35,537 bases of DNA from Planctomycetaceae bacterium (GCA_021203245.1 JAJQBO010000122.1:1-35537); one strand, 5' to 3'. Shown: positions 25,167 to 33,616, counted from the first letter of the stretch. The notes: a model not told the origin generated them from the letters alone. Program-made: numbers and translations.

Positions 25167-26015
25167 ACTATTCCGCAATATCTGCGGCGCCATCTGGTCC
25201 TGGACGTTTGAGGGCAGGCGCAGAAACACGCCCAGGGCCTGGGTCGGATTCATCTGCAGCATATACACGATCATCTCGTTCGTGCTCATGCGGTTGTCTG
25301 TGAAAATACGCACCACCGCGTCCGGCGGCACCCCGGCGAACTGGTTCTCGAGCAGCGGAATCACCCGCTGGCGATCGGCTATCGGCATTTCGCCCAACAC
25401 CTCTGCCGAAAACGCCGACGACAGGTGGGTGCGGAGTATCCGCGCCGCTTCGTTCGGTCCGCCCTGCGACGGGTCGCGGACGATTTCGGACAGGAACGCG
25501 CCGACGTCGCCGGCGTCCATCCCCGACAGGGTGGCGCGAAGCTTGGCCGTGGCGGCGTCCTGCTCCACCGTGGCGCGGCGTTCGCGCTCCTGCGCCAGGG
25601 CCTGCTGCAACTTGACCACCTCGCCCTTCTGGTACTCGACGTCCTGGCGAAGCCCTTCGACAATGCGCTTCTGCTCGTCCAGGAGCCGCGTCTGCACCTC
25701 GAGGCTTTCCGTCAGGGCAACCTGCGCCTCCTGCGCCCGGCGGGCGGCGGGGTCGCGCGTTTCCGGCAGGCCGCGGTTGAGTTCCAGCTCGGTCCTCGCC
25801 CGTTCTTCGTCCTGGGCGTATTGCACATACCTGTCGTAGGCCGCGTTCGGGATGATGATGCGGTGGGTGCCGCCGATGACCCGCATGATGCTGTGGAGAT
25901 CCCTGCCGGTTATTTGACCGCGAAAATACTGCACGCCGATGAGGCCGGCAAGGCTGATGACGCTGAGGCCGAGAATACTCAGGATCATGTAGAACATGGT
26001 GGAGAGGGCGCGCAC
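25164..26015 (-). CDS. MotE-like flagellar/membrane coiled-coil protein with MgtE_N-type C-terminus
   Basis: 283 residues. An N-terminal membrane helix (about 7-29, FYMILSILGLSVISLAGLIG) is followed by a periplasmic coiled coil (about 75-155, rich in Gln, Glu, Arg). The C-terminal FliG-middle/MgtE_N-like domain (about 165-280) has LSGMDAGDVGAFLSEI, AEVLGEMPIADRQRVIPLL and PTQALGVFLRLP. This is the layout of MotE, which chaperones motor proteins. It begins at a GTG sharing one base with the stop of the fliJ-like gene, with AGGAGGAGAATA upstream. Its stop codon falls in a repeat end. No motA or motB is in the window. Confidence 0.68.
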   Translation of the reverse strand: MRALSTMFYMILSILGLSVISLAGLIGVQYFRGQITGRDLHSIMRVIGGTHRIIIPNAAYDRYVQYAQDEERARTELELNRGLPETRDPAARRAQEAQVALTESLEVQTRLLDEQKRIVEGLRQDVEYQKGEVVKLQQALAQERERRATVEQDAATAKLRATLSGMDAGDVGAFLSEIVRDPSQGGPNEAARILRTHLSSAFSAEVLGEMPIADRQRVIPLLENQFAGVPPDAVVRIFTDNRMSTNEMIVYMLQMNPTQALGVFLRLPSNVQDQMAPQILRNS

Positions 26016-26536
26016 TATTCTCCTCCTTCCGCTTCAAACGCTTCCAGGGCCCTTTGCCGCTCGGCCGCCTCGGCGACCGATTGCGCCTCGCGCAGCCGCC
26101 TGCCCTGGGTTTGTATCAACAACTCGTCCATGAACGCCTGTTCGATGCGATCCTCTTCGCGGATGAATTCCTCGCGCCGCTGTTCCTTGAGGGTCTCCAT
26201 CATCCGCGTCTGCTGCCGGGCCGCGATCATCGCCTGGCGGCGGATTTCCACCTCCTGCTCCAACTTGTGCTGGCGCTGGAGGCTTTCGGCGATTGCGCCT
26301 TCCAGCCTGCCGATCATATGGTACGACGCCATCACCGATTGAATCGGCGCGTGCTCCTCAAAGGCGCGGACGATCTCGTCCTGAAGTCCGACGCGCTCGC
26401 GGTCCATCTCGGCCCGCTTGACCTTTTCCTCGTCGACCAGGCGCTGGGCTTCGAGAAATTCGCGCCGGCGCTCGTCCTCCTGGATCTCCCGGTAACAGAG
26501 GACAGCCTGCAAATTGAAACGAAAACGCCTGGCCAT
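26015..26536 (-). CDS. fliJ: FliJ-like flagellar coiled-coil protein
   Basis: A 173-residue, almost wholly helical charged protein. It begins MARRFRFNLQAVLCYREIQE, the typical FliJ start (K/R-F-x-F-x-L-x-x-V-L-x-x-R), then runs as one coiled coil. FliJ couples the FliI ATPase ring to the FlhA export gate in the flagellar secretion system. Length is somewhat above the usual 147. fliI is not adjacent; instead fliJ is coupled to the motE-like gene. This pairing (fliJ then MotE-like) is common in several phyla. Confidence 0.68.
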   Translation of the reverse strand: MARRFRFNLQAVLCYREIQEDERRREFLEAQRLVDEEKVKRAEMDRERVGLQDEIVRAFEEHAPIQSVMASYHMIGRLEGAIAESLQRQHKLEQEVEIRRQAMIAARQQTRMMETLKEQRREEFIREEDRIEQAFMDELLIQTQGRRLREAQSVAEAAERQRALEAFEAEGGE

Positions 26537-26626
26537 ATACGCTCACCGTCTTTCACGAGAGGGTTTTCTGCGGCCAGGCTTGGGGGGACGTCGTGTTGTC
26601 GAGTCGGCGAAACGGCATTCGGCGCA

Positions 26627-26950
26627 TCAGGCGAACTGCACCACTTCCACCACCACCTCGCTCACCGTTTGTTCGTTCTGACCGCCCTGTTCGTCCGGCT
26701 TGCGCCGCCACAGCCGGGCCAACGCCGATTCAACGCGCATCACCGATTGAAAGGCGGCAAACAGCCGCAAAGCGGAACACACGACCCGCCACCCCAGGTG
26801 CACGCTTCCGGCGTGCCACCCGTCGGCGGTGACGTCCAGTTTACCCCAGCAGCACAAAGCCGCATACATGGTCAGGTAGGCGGAACCAGCCACCAGCGGC
26901 AGCCCGGCCAACACGACCAACCCTAACGAAATATCGTATCCCGTATCCAT
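26627..26950 (-). CDS. small membrane protein of unknown function
   Basis: A 107-residue protein with a hydrophobic segment (about 8-34, ISLGLVVLAGLPLVAGSAYL onward) and a second mildly hydrophobic stretch (about 55-70), followed by a charged C-terminus (RRKPDEQGGQNEQT). GGAG is 8-11 nt before the ATG. It points into the fliJ-like gene, 90 nt away, so it may share its transcript. No family recognised. Probability of being a real gene is moderate; composition and start site are acceptable. Confidence 0.45.
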   Translation of the reverse strand: MDTGYDISLGLVVLAGLPLVAGSAYLTMYAALCCWGKLDVTADGWHAGSVHLGWRVVCSALRLFAAFQSVMRVESALARLWRRKPDEQGGQNEQTVSEVVVEVVQFA

Positions 26951-26981
26951 AACCTGTCTCCGGTCGGCATCGTATCACGCG

Positions 26982-27002
26982 CCTGCCGCGCGGCGCGGCA
27001 GG
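26982..27002. other. 9-bp GC hairpin without a T-run
   Basis: CCTGCCGCG and CGCGGCAGG flank CGG. It is a perfect inverted repeat upstream of the small membrane gene. Without a T-run it is not a standard terminator; a protein-binding site or chance in GC-rich DNA are both possible. Confidence 0.35.
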
Positions 27003-27162
27003 GCTGGCTTCGAGAAGCCACATAATACTATCGGCCGGAAAAACGCATCTCCTGGACCCAAAGTGTCGCGAGCGTATCGGTAAACCGTCGGAAACGCCAA
27101 CCGTTATCGTATGGATTCGGCCCGGATGATTCAAGCGGATTCGAGCCGCCGGGTATAGACTC

Positions 27163-27191
27163 TTGCAAATAAGGGGTAAATCGTGTAAATT
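27163..27191 (+). promoter_or_regulatory. possible promoter for the phosphofructokinase gene
   Basis: TTGCAA and TAAATT are separated by 17 nt, 37 nt before the ATG at 27229, in a short AT-rich patch. Confidence 0.4.
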
Positions 27192-27228
27192 TTGTCGTTT
27201 TGGCACCTTCAGGCAGAGGAAGAGGACG

Positions 27229-28560
27229 ATGACGGACACCCCCGACTTCACCATCAAAACTCTTGGGAAGTGCAGTATTCCCAACCCGATGGCCGATTCC
27301 TACGGCGAATATGTTTCGTTCGTCGCCGACGACGAGCGCACCCTCTACGACACCGCCCTGCGCGATGTGACCGCACGCGATTGCGGCCTGGAAGCCCTCC
27401 CGTCCATGGAGGTGGCAGGTCCGCGCGAATTGATTTACTTCGACCCGGCCAAGACCCGCGCCGGGGTCGTGGCCTGCGGCGGCCTGTGCCCGGGCATTAA
27501 TAACGTGGTGCGGGGCATTACCTTATGCCTCTACCACCAGTACGGGGTGCGGAAGATTTACGGCTTCCAGTACGGGTATGAGGGATTTATCCCCAAATAT
27601 AAGCACGACACCATCGCCCTCACGCCGGATTATGTCGATTCCATCCACGAAAAGGGCGGATCGGTCCTGGCCTCGAGCCGGGGCGAACAGTCGCCCGAGG
27701 AGATCGTCGACTGCCTGGACCGGATGGATATCAACATGCTTTTCACCATCGGCGGCGACGGCACCATGCGCGGCGCTTTGGCCATTGCCGAAGAAGTGGC
27801 GAAACGCGAAATGAACATCGCGGTGGTGGGCATTCCCAAGACCATCGACAACGATATCAGCTTTACCGACACGTCGTTCGGCTTTCAAACCGCCTATTCG
27901 GTGGCTATCGACTCCATCCGCTCGGCCCACGTCGAGGCCAAGGGCGCGCCCAACGGCGTCGGCCTCGTCAAGCTGATGGGCAGGCACAGCGGCTTTATCG
28001 CCTGCTTCGCCACCATGGCCCAGCCGGACGTCAATTTCGTCATCATCCCCGAGACCCCGTTCGAACTGGACGGCCCGGGCGGCTTTTACGAAGCGCTCCG
28101 CAAGCGCCTGGAACGGCGCGGCCACGCGGTTGTGGTCGTGGCCGAGGGTGCTGGGCAGGATCTCTTCCGCTCCACCGGTCAGACTCTGGTCAACCGAAAG
28201 ACGGACGCCTCCGGCAACGTCAAGCTGAAGGATATCGGCACGTTCCTGCGCGACGGCATCGGCGACTGGTTCAAGGAACACGACATCGACGTCAATGTCA
28301 AATACATCGACCCCAGTTATCTTATCCGGTCGGTGCCGGCCAATCCCATCGACAGCGTCTTCTGCGGCCAACTGGCCCGGAATTCCGTCCACGCCGCCAT
28401 GACGGGCCGAACGGAACTCCTCATCGGCAACTGGAAGCGGGAGTTTGTCCACGTCCCCATCCATACGGCAATTTCGAAGCGGAAGAAGGTCGACCCGCAC
28501 CACGGCCTGTGGCGGAGCGTCCTGGAAACGACCGGCCAGCCGCCCCTCGTCAACAAGTGA
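27229..28560 (+). CDS. 6-phosphofructokinase, plant/trypanosome-type long clade
   Basis: 443 residues. It phosphorylates fructose 6-phosphate to fructose 1,6-bisphosphate in glycolysis. Visible marks are ACGGLCPGINNVVRG near 82-96, GGDGTM at 175-180, PKTIDNDI at 203-210, VKLMGRHSGF, and VVVAEGAGQDL. Gly in GGDGT (PPi-dependent enzymes usually have GGDD) indicates ATP as donor, while Lys in PKTIDND is the form seen in PPi-type and plant/trypanosome ATP enzymes, so the donor needs a test. The ATG at 27229 follows AGAGGAAGAGG. It is far longer than the 320-residue E. coli PfkA. It is followed 19 nt later by tRNA-Pro. Confidence 0.88.
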   Translation: MTDTPDFTIKTLGKCSIPNPMADSYGEYVSFVADDERTLYDTALRDVTARDCGLEALPSMEVAGPRELIYFDPAKTRAGVVACGGLCPGINNVVRGITLCLYHQYGVRKIYGFQYGYEGFIPKYKHDTIALTPDYVDSIHEKGGSVLASSRGEQSPEEIVDCLDRMDINMLFTIGGDGTMRGALAIAEEVAKREMNIAVVGIPKTIDNDISFTDTSFGFQTAYSVAIDSIRSAHVEAKGAPNGVGLVKLMGRHSGFIACFATMAQPDVNFVIIPETPFELDGPGGFYEALRKRLERRGHAVVVVAEGAGQDLFRSTGQTLVNRKTDASGNVKLKDIGTFLRDGIGDWFKEHDIDVNVKYIDPSYLIRSVPANPIDSVFCGQLARNSVHAAMTGRTELLIGNWKREFVHVPIHTAISKRKKVDPHHGLWRSVLETTGQPPLVNK

Positions 28561-28579
28561 CCGTCCACGCGAATCGCAT

Positions 28580-28656
28580 CGGGGCGTAGCGCAGTCTGGC
28601 AGCGCGCCTGCTTTGGGAGCAGGAAGTCGGTGGTTCGAATCCACTCGCCCCGACCA
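28580..28656 (+). tRNA. tRNA-Pro (anticodon TGG)
   Basis: 77 nt. The acceptor CGGGGCG pairs with CGCCCCG. The anticodon arm CCTGC-TTTGGGA-GCAGG gives anticodon TGG, which reads CCA and wobble CCN codons. The T arm has GGTTCGAATCC. The discriminator base is A and CCA is encoded at 28654-28656. Confidence 0.95.
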
Positions 28657-28665
28657 TCATACCGA

Positions 28666-28694
28666 CCGCAGCCCCCGCAGGGCTGCGGTTTTTT
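28666..28694 (+). terminator. rho-independent terminator after tRNA-Pro
   Basis: A 9-bp stem CCGCAGCCC with GGGCTGCGG, a 5-nt loop and six T. It ends the tRNA and probably the phosphofructokinase transcript as well. Confidence 0.88.
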
Positions 28695-28727
28695 ATTTCC
28701 CGCTATCTAATCTTCCTGGGACGCGCT

Positions 28728-29756
28728 TCACGGCGCCGGGATGGTACGCGCTTCTTCGGTGCGGGCGTACACGAGCCGCAGCATTTCTTCTCGCGTGCGA
28801 GTGTCGTCTTCTATCATGGAGAAGGCGATGGACCGGATGAGCGCCTTGTCCGTTTCTTCCGTGATATATTCAGCCGGCGATTTGCCGTCGACCCGCGCCA
28901 GAAACAACAGCGCCAGCAGGCGGATAAATGTGGCTTCCAGATCCCCGCCGTCCATGAAATCCATCTCGGCAAAATAGCGGTCAAGCATATATCTGAGCAT
29001 GGTCAGGTACGCGCCGTTCCATTGCTTGTTCTTTACCGACTTCAGGAGAAAGTGATTCGAGAAAAAAGCGAGATCGAACGCGGGGTGGCCGTAATGCGCG
29101 ACCTCGAAATCGAGGATATAAATCTTCCGCCCGTCCACCATGACGTTCTTGGGGCTGAAGTCACCGTGGACGAGGGTGATTTGGCTCTGCATCAGGGTGT
29201 CGACGACGGGCTGGGCGAAGTCGGCTATAGCCGGGTATTTGCCCACCACAAACGTGATGTACGGCGATATCCGCAGGTCGTGGAAAATCGTTTTGTCGGC
29301 AAAGTCCTTTCTCGCCTGCGCGTCCCGCGAACAATGGTTGTGGACGACGACGAGGGACTGCATGACCTTCGCCGCGACGACACAGTCCAGCAATCCGCCG
29401 AGAAGATCGCTCTTCCACATCGCACAGCCGTCCGGCGCGGCTTCGCGGCCGAAGATATAATTCTCGGCGTCGTAGAAATACACCGCCGGGGCATTGTCCG
29501 GCACCAGTTTGTGGTAGATGTCGTTCGACATCATTTCGATATGCATGCGGTTGGGATCGCACAGCCACGTTTCCTTCACCTTCAACTGGGCCAGGGCCTG
29601 CTTGACGATCATCTGCCGCCTGCCGTTATGGACAAACGCCACCGTGCCGGACACGCCGCCGCCGCAGTACCCGACGTCGAGAGGCGCAGTGCGATCGACA
29701 TATCCCTTGTCCAGGAGGTATTGTTGCAGGACATCCCGATTGGCAATATCAATCAT
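28728..29756 (-). CDS. APH-fold small-molecule kinase, substrate unknown
   Basis: A 342-residue aminoglycoside-phosphotransferase-fold kinase. The small lobe has a candidate ATP-binding Lys52 (MIVKQ). The catalytic loop is VHGDFSPKNVMV with D199 and N204, and the metal-binding LDFE has D216, followed by HPAFDLAF. In outline it resembles methylthioribose kinase and other metabolite kinases more than antibiotic kinases. It starts 16 nt after gntP behind GGAGGAGCC, so it is the last gene of the enolase-gntP-kinase unit. I infer that it phosphorylates the acid imported by the permease. Direct resistance to an aminoglycoside is unlikely in this setting. Confidence 0.75.
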   Translation of the reverse strand: MIDIANRDVLQQYLLDKGYVDRTAPLDVGYCGGGVSGTVAFVHNGRRQMIVKQALAQLKVKETWLCDPNRMHIEMMSNDIYHKLVPDNAPAVYFYDAENYIFGREAAPDGCAMWKSDLLGGLLDCVVAAKVMQSLVVVHNHCSRDAQARKDFADKTIFHDLRISPYITFVVGKYPAIADFAQPVVDTLMQSQITLVHGDFSPKNVMVDGRKIYILDFEVAHYGHPAFDLAFFSNHFLLKSVKNKQWNGAYLTMLRYMLDRYFAEMDFMDGGDLEATFIRLLALLFLARVDGKSPAEYITEETDKALIRSIAFSMIEDDTRTREEMLRLVYARTEEARTIPAP

Positions 29757-29772
29757 GGCTCCTCCATGCGGG

Positions 29773-31110
29773 TCACGAGACGAACAGCGAGAGCAGATAA
29801 ATCGTCACGACGGCGACCAGGCCCATGACAAAGGTCGTGGCCGTGACGGCTACATAGCCGCGTTTGATGTCGTACCCGGCCAGCTTGGTGACGCACCAGA
29901 AATACGAACCCTGCGGGAACACGCCGCAAAACGATCCGCCGGCGATGGAAATGACCGCCAATTCCGGCGATATGCCCAGGGACGGCAGCAGCGGCAAGAC
30001 GATCGCCGACGTGGTGGTGAGGGCGACGGTGGCGGAACCCTGGGCTATCAGCACAATCGCCGAAATGACGAACGGCAGCAGTATCGGCGGCAACGGCGTG
30101 CTGGCGACCACGTTTGCGAGGACCTGGCCAACGCCGGTGGCGTTCAGAATCCGACCGAAACATCCGGCGATGCCTGTAATGAGGAGGATTTCCGCCGACT
30201 TGGAAATGGCGCTGGAGACCCAATTGTCGGTAACGTCGCCGGTCAGCTTCGTCGGCAGCAGGAACGACAGGAGACAACCGATAAGGAGCGCGATATAGGG
30301 CGTCCCGACAAAGTCGACGCATTCATACCAAACCCGGGTCTTGTCCGCGGTATACATGGCGGCGAAGGAACGCGCCACAATAAGGATTATCGGCATGACG
30401 ATGGGGAGGTACGACATGAACGTCGACGGAGCCTTGGCCACGATGGCCTTGAATTCCTCGTTCGCCGCCGTGCTGTCGTCGTCAATGGGCGCGAGTTCTG
30501 GATAACGCCTGCGCAGGAAGGAGGAATTGCACCACACGCAGGTGACAAGGATGACGGGAATGGAAACGAGAATGCCGTAGAGCATCACGGTTCCGACGTC
30601 TGCGCCGAGGATTCCCGCCGCCGCAATGGGGCCGGGCGTGGGCGGCACGAGCGAATGGGTGGTCAGAAGGCCGCACATGAGGGCGGTGACCAGGCACATG
30701 TAGGGAATCCTTCCCGTCACCGACAGGGCGCGGATGACCGGATTCAGGATGACGAACCCCGAATCGCAAAAGGTGGGAATCGACACCACCCCGCCGGTGA
30801 TGCCGGTGGCGAGAATAGATCGCTCGATGCCGACCACCCGCAGAATCGAGTCGGCAATCTTTTGCGCGCCGCCGGTGCGCTCGAGAATTTCGCCGATAAT
30901 GACGCCGCAGGCGATGACGACGCCGATACTCTGCATCGTCCCGCCGAAACCGGCCGCCACCGCACTCGCCACTTCGGCGAGGGGAAGTCCGGCGGCGACG
31001 CCAAGGACGAGGGAGACGATCAACAAGGACAGAAACGCGTGCAGACGGAAAACAGAAATCAGCAGCAGCAGGGCGACCACGCTCGCGATAAGCAAAAAGA
31101 CCGGGTACAT
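29773..31110 (-). CDS. GntP-family organic acid/gluconate permease
   Basis: A 445-residue inner-membrane permease with about 12 hydrophobic helices. Family marks are THSLVPPTPGPIAAA near the middle of the N-terminal half, STSAIVLPLLPSLGI and GGSFCGVFPQGSYFW near the end. GntP proteins take up gluconate, idonate, fructuronate or glycerate with protons. GAGGAG sits 6 nt before the ATG. It lies between a divergent enolase and a kinase, so the substrate may be a small hydroxy acid that becomes a 2-phospho acid, for example D-glycerate; this is inference. Confidence 0.85.
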   Translation of the reverse strand: MYPVFLLIASVVALLLLISVFRLHAFLSLLIVSLVLGVAAGLPLAEVASAVAAGFGGTMQSIGVVIACGVIIGEILERTGGAQKIADSILRVVGIERSILATGITGGVVSIPTFCDSGFVILNPVIRALSVTGRIPYMCLVTALMCGLLTTHSLVPPTPGPIAAAGILGADVGTVMLYGILVSIPVILVTCVWCNSSFLRRRYPELAPIDDDSTAANEEFKAIVAKAPSTFMSYLPIVMPIILIVARSFAAMYTADKTRVWYECVDFVGTPYIALLIGCLLSFLLPTKLTGDVTDNWVSSAISKSAEILLITGIAGCFGRILNATGVGQVLANVVASTPLPPILLPFVISAIVLIAQGSATVALTTTSAIVLPLLPSLGISPELAVISIAGGSFCGVFPQGSYFWCVTKLAGYDIKRGYVAVTATTFVMGLVAVVTIYLLSLFVS

Positions 31111-31221
31111 GGAATCTCCTCTATCGTGTCCGTATCATGAACAATCCAGGCACTGACAATGCGCGCATGCTGCGGAGAAGGAGAGAACACGGCTGAATGG
31201 ATGCGCGTTACACACGCTCCT

Positions 31222-32532
31222 CTACGAGAAAATGCGCAAGCCCGCGTCCGTGAACACGCCGGCCGAGGGGTAGTGGGCCGAAGCGCCAAGCGCCTCCTCA
31301 ATGCGAATGGCTTCGTTCCACTTGGCGGTCCGTTCGCTCCGCGCGACCGACCCGACCTTCAGTTGGCCGGCGCTGGAGGCGATGGCGAGATGGACGATGA
31401 TGGCGTCCTCCGTTTCGCCGGAACGGGCGGAAATCACCGGCAGGTAGCCGTTGTTCTTGGTGACGGCGATAGCCTCGAACGTTTCGGTGATGGTGCCGAT
31501 CTGGTTCGGCTTGACGAGAACGGAATTGTAGGTGTGTTCGGTGACGCCCTTTCGAATGCGGCCCACATTGGTGGTGAACAGGTCGTCGCCAATCAACTGC
31601 ACCCTGTCGCCCAATCTTTCCGTCAAAAGCCGCGCCCCTTCCCAATCGAACTCGCTCGCGCCGTCCTCGATGGAGATGATGGGGTAGCGCCCGACCCAGT
31701 CGGCAAGCAGGTCGACGAATTCCTCGCGGGAAAAGTCGCGCTTTTCCAGCGCAAAGCGGTAGCGGCCGGTTTTCTCGTCGTAGAATTCGCTCGAGGCGAT
31801 ATCGAGGGCGATACCGATATCCTTGCCCGGCGTATAGCCGGCGCGGGCGATGCTTTCGGTTAGGAGGGCCAGTCCTTCCTCGTTTGTCGTGAAATCGCTG
31901 GGCCAGAAACCGCCTTCGTCGGCGACGGAAAGCGGCTTGCCCTTTTTGGCAAAAACCCGCTTTGCCGCCTGGTAAACGTTCACCGCCATCTCGTAGCCGG
32001 CGGTGAAGGTGGATGCCGACAACGGAATGACGAGAAAATCCTGTACGTCGATGGCGTTCGCCGCATGCGCGCCGCCGCCGATGATCTGAATCATGGGAAC
32101 GGGGATGGTGGTCGCCAGCGCGCCGCCGAGGTAGGCGTACAGAGGCAGTCGCGTGTGCGCGGCAGCCGCCCATGCCGTCGCCATCGAACAGGCCAGAATG
32201 GCGTTGGCGCCGAGGCGCGATTTGTCCGGCGTGCCGTCCAGTTCCAGCATCACGGCGTCGACAGCCTTCTGGTCGCGCGCGTCCATGCCGATCAGGGCGG
32301 GCGCGATTGTCTCACGGACATTGCGGACGGCGGTTTGCACGCCCTTGCCGCCGAGGTGACTGCCGCCGTCCCGCAGTTCCACTGCTTCGTACCTACCGGT
32401 GGAGGCGCCGGACGGCACCATGCCTCGGCCCATCGACCCGTCGTTCAGGACGATGTCGACCTCGACGGTCGGATTGGCGCGGGAATTGTAGATCTGCCGC
32501 GCCGTGACTGCCTTTATTCCATACTCTTCCAT
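31222..32532 (-). CDS. divergent enolase-family protein
   Basis: 436 residues, aligning end to end with enolase (2-phosphoglycerate to phosphoenolpyruvate). Metal ligands D244, E289 and D316 are kept, as are K341, K392, E206 (ADEGG) and H156. However, the loop SHRSGET reads SARSGET, so the conserved His is Ala369; the Glu of QEF is D165 (VQDF); and DSRGNP is NSRANP. The start behind GAGGAGAG is clear. It belongs with gntP and the APH-fold kinase, preceded by an RpiR regulator. It may be a low-rate enolase, or act on a related 2-phospho acid. The main enolase should be elsewhere. Confidence 0.85.
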   Translation of the reverse strand: MEEYGIKAVTARQIYNSRANPTVEVDIVLNDGSMGRGMVPSGASTGRYEAVELRDGGSHLGGKGVQTAVRNVRETIAPALIGMDARDQKAVDAVMLELDGTPDKSRLGANAILACSMATAWAAAAHTRLPLYAYLGGALATTIPVPMIQIIGGGAHAANAIDVQDFLVIPLSASTFTAGYEMAVNVYQAAKRVFAKKGKPLSVADEGGFWPSDFTTNEEGLALLTESIARAGYTPGKDIGIALDIASSEFYDEKTGRYRFALEKRDFSREEFVDLLADWVGRYPIISIEDGASEFDWEGARLLTERLGDRVQLIGDDLFTTNVGRIRKGVTEHTYNSVLVKPNQIGTITETFEAIAVTKNNGYLPVISARSGETEDAIIVHLAIASSAGQLKVGSVARSERTAKWNEAIRIEEALGASAHYPSAGVFTDAGLRIFS

Positions 32533-32755
32533 ACTCTCTCCTCAACAGTCATGGGTGCCCCTCGCCAGAACGCGCTGCCGCGCGTTGGCGTGCCAAACTG
32601 AATCCGTGGTGCGGAGCGGTACGCGCGCGCCGTCACCCGGCGGGTGGTTATGGAACGTCAGGGCGGAGCGATTCGGTCCGCCGGGGTATACAGGACCTGC
32701 CGCTTTTCATACGACGGAAAGGCGGAGGCTGTGCTCGGGTTATGGTGAAAACTTC
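32533..32755. other. gap between rpiR and the enolase gene
   Basis: 223 nt. It has a palindrome TTGGCGTGCCAA at 32585-32596 and CACCCGGCGGGTG at 32634-32646, either of which could be an operator; I see no convincing promoter. Confidence 0.3.
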
Positions 32756-33616
32756 TCAGTCGGAACGGGACTTCGAATTGAGTCGAAGGGTGGAATCAAT
32801 CAACTTGTCAGCGCGGCGCACCCGCGAGGACATGCCGTCCCGCTGGGTGGAGAGCACAAAAATGGCGTCCATGATGCAGAGGAGCGCTATGCGGGCCGTA
32901 AGGTTGGCGCTGATTTCGCCCACGCGGGGAAAGGAGGTACAGAAATAGATGTCGGAGACGCGTTCCAGCGGCGTGCCCCGGTAGTTGGCGATGCCGACGG
33001 TGAGGGCGTTGCGCCGCCGGGCTTCCTCAAGCACGCTCACGGTCGCGCGGCTGCGGCCGGAATTGGAAAACCCGAAGGCGACCTGTCCCCGGGCGATACG
33101 CGAGGCCTGGAGGATCATCTGATATTCGTCGGAATAGGCTTCGGCCGATAGTTCGAGATGAGCGAAACGGAGCGCCTCCTCCATGGCGAAGCAGCCGGAC
33201 CGCCCGGTGCCGAAAAACACCACCCTGTCGGCTTTTTCGAGCGCATCGACGACGCGAAGAATATCGTCGGCGTTGACCTGCTGAAAGGTGTCGCCGAGGC
33301 TGAGTATGCTGCAGTCGAAGATTTTCTTGATAACCGCCCTGCCGTCGTCGCCCTTGTCGATGTCGGAAAATACGGTTTTCACCGGCGTCGACAGGTCGCG
33401 GACCAGGTTAAGACGCATTTCCTTCCAGTCGCGATACCCCAACGTGGTGGCGAGCCGGCTGACTGAAGCGGGCGACACGCCGGCGAGGCGGGCGACTTCG
33501 TTGATGGAATTGTCGACAACCGCCTCCGGGTGCTTGTGCAAAAACTCGACTATCTTGACCTCGCTCGGGGTCAAGGATTGATCGAAATTCTGGATGCGAC
33601 CGAGTACAGAAGCCAT
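32756..33616 (-). CDS. RpiR/MurR-family transcription regulator with SIS domain
   Basis: 286 residues. The N-terminal HTH_6 domain (about 1-77) has ARLAGVSPASVSRLATTLGY as the helix-turn-helix. The SIS domain (about 125-255) has GTGRSGCFAMEEAL and SNSGRSRATVSVLE, which bind a phosphosugar or phospho acid effector. GAGG lies about 8 nt before the ATG. It is upstream of the enolase-gntP-kinase genes in the same direction and probably controls them. A near-consensus promoter and a perfect GTGAAA inverted repeat lie just upstream, suggesting autoregulation. Confidence 0.9.
   Translation of the reverse strand: MASVLGRIQNFDQSLTPSEVKIVEFLHKHPEAVVDNSINEVARLAGVSPASVSRLATTLGYRDWKEMRLNLVRDLSTPVKTVFSDIDKGDDGRAVIKKIFDCSILSLGDTFQQVNADDILRVVDALEKADRVVFFGTGRSGCFAMEEALRFAHLELSAEAYSDEYQMILQASRIARGQVAFGFSNSGRSRATVSVLEEARRRNALTVGIANYRGTPLERVSDIYFCTSFPRVGEISANLTARIALLCIMDAIFVLSTQRDGMSSRVRRADKLIDSTLRLNSKSRSD

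Noticed and set aside
28728-29756. Aminoglycoside resistance gene
   Set aside because: It has the APH fold but sits in a catabolic operon and lacks the look of known resistance enzymes.
29518-31140. A 540-codon open frame on the + strand over gntP
   Set aside because: Opposite strand of a clear permease; composition (Gly, Asp, Arg, Gln) is that of complemented membrane codons.
32585-32596. Palindrome TTGGCGTGCCAA as an operator for the enolase gene
   Set aside because: Only one copy and GC-rich context; kept as a note and not claimed as an operator.
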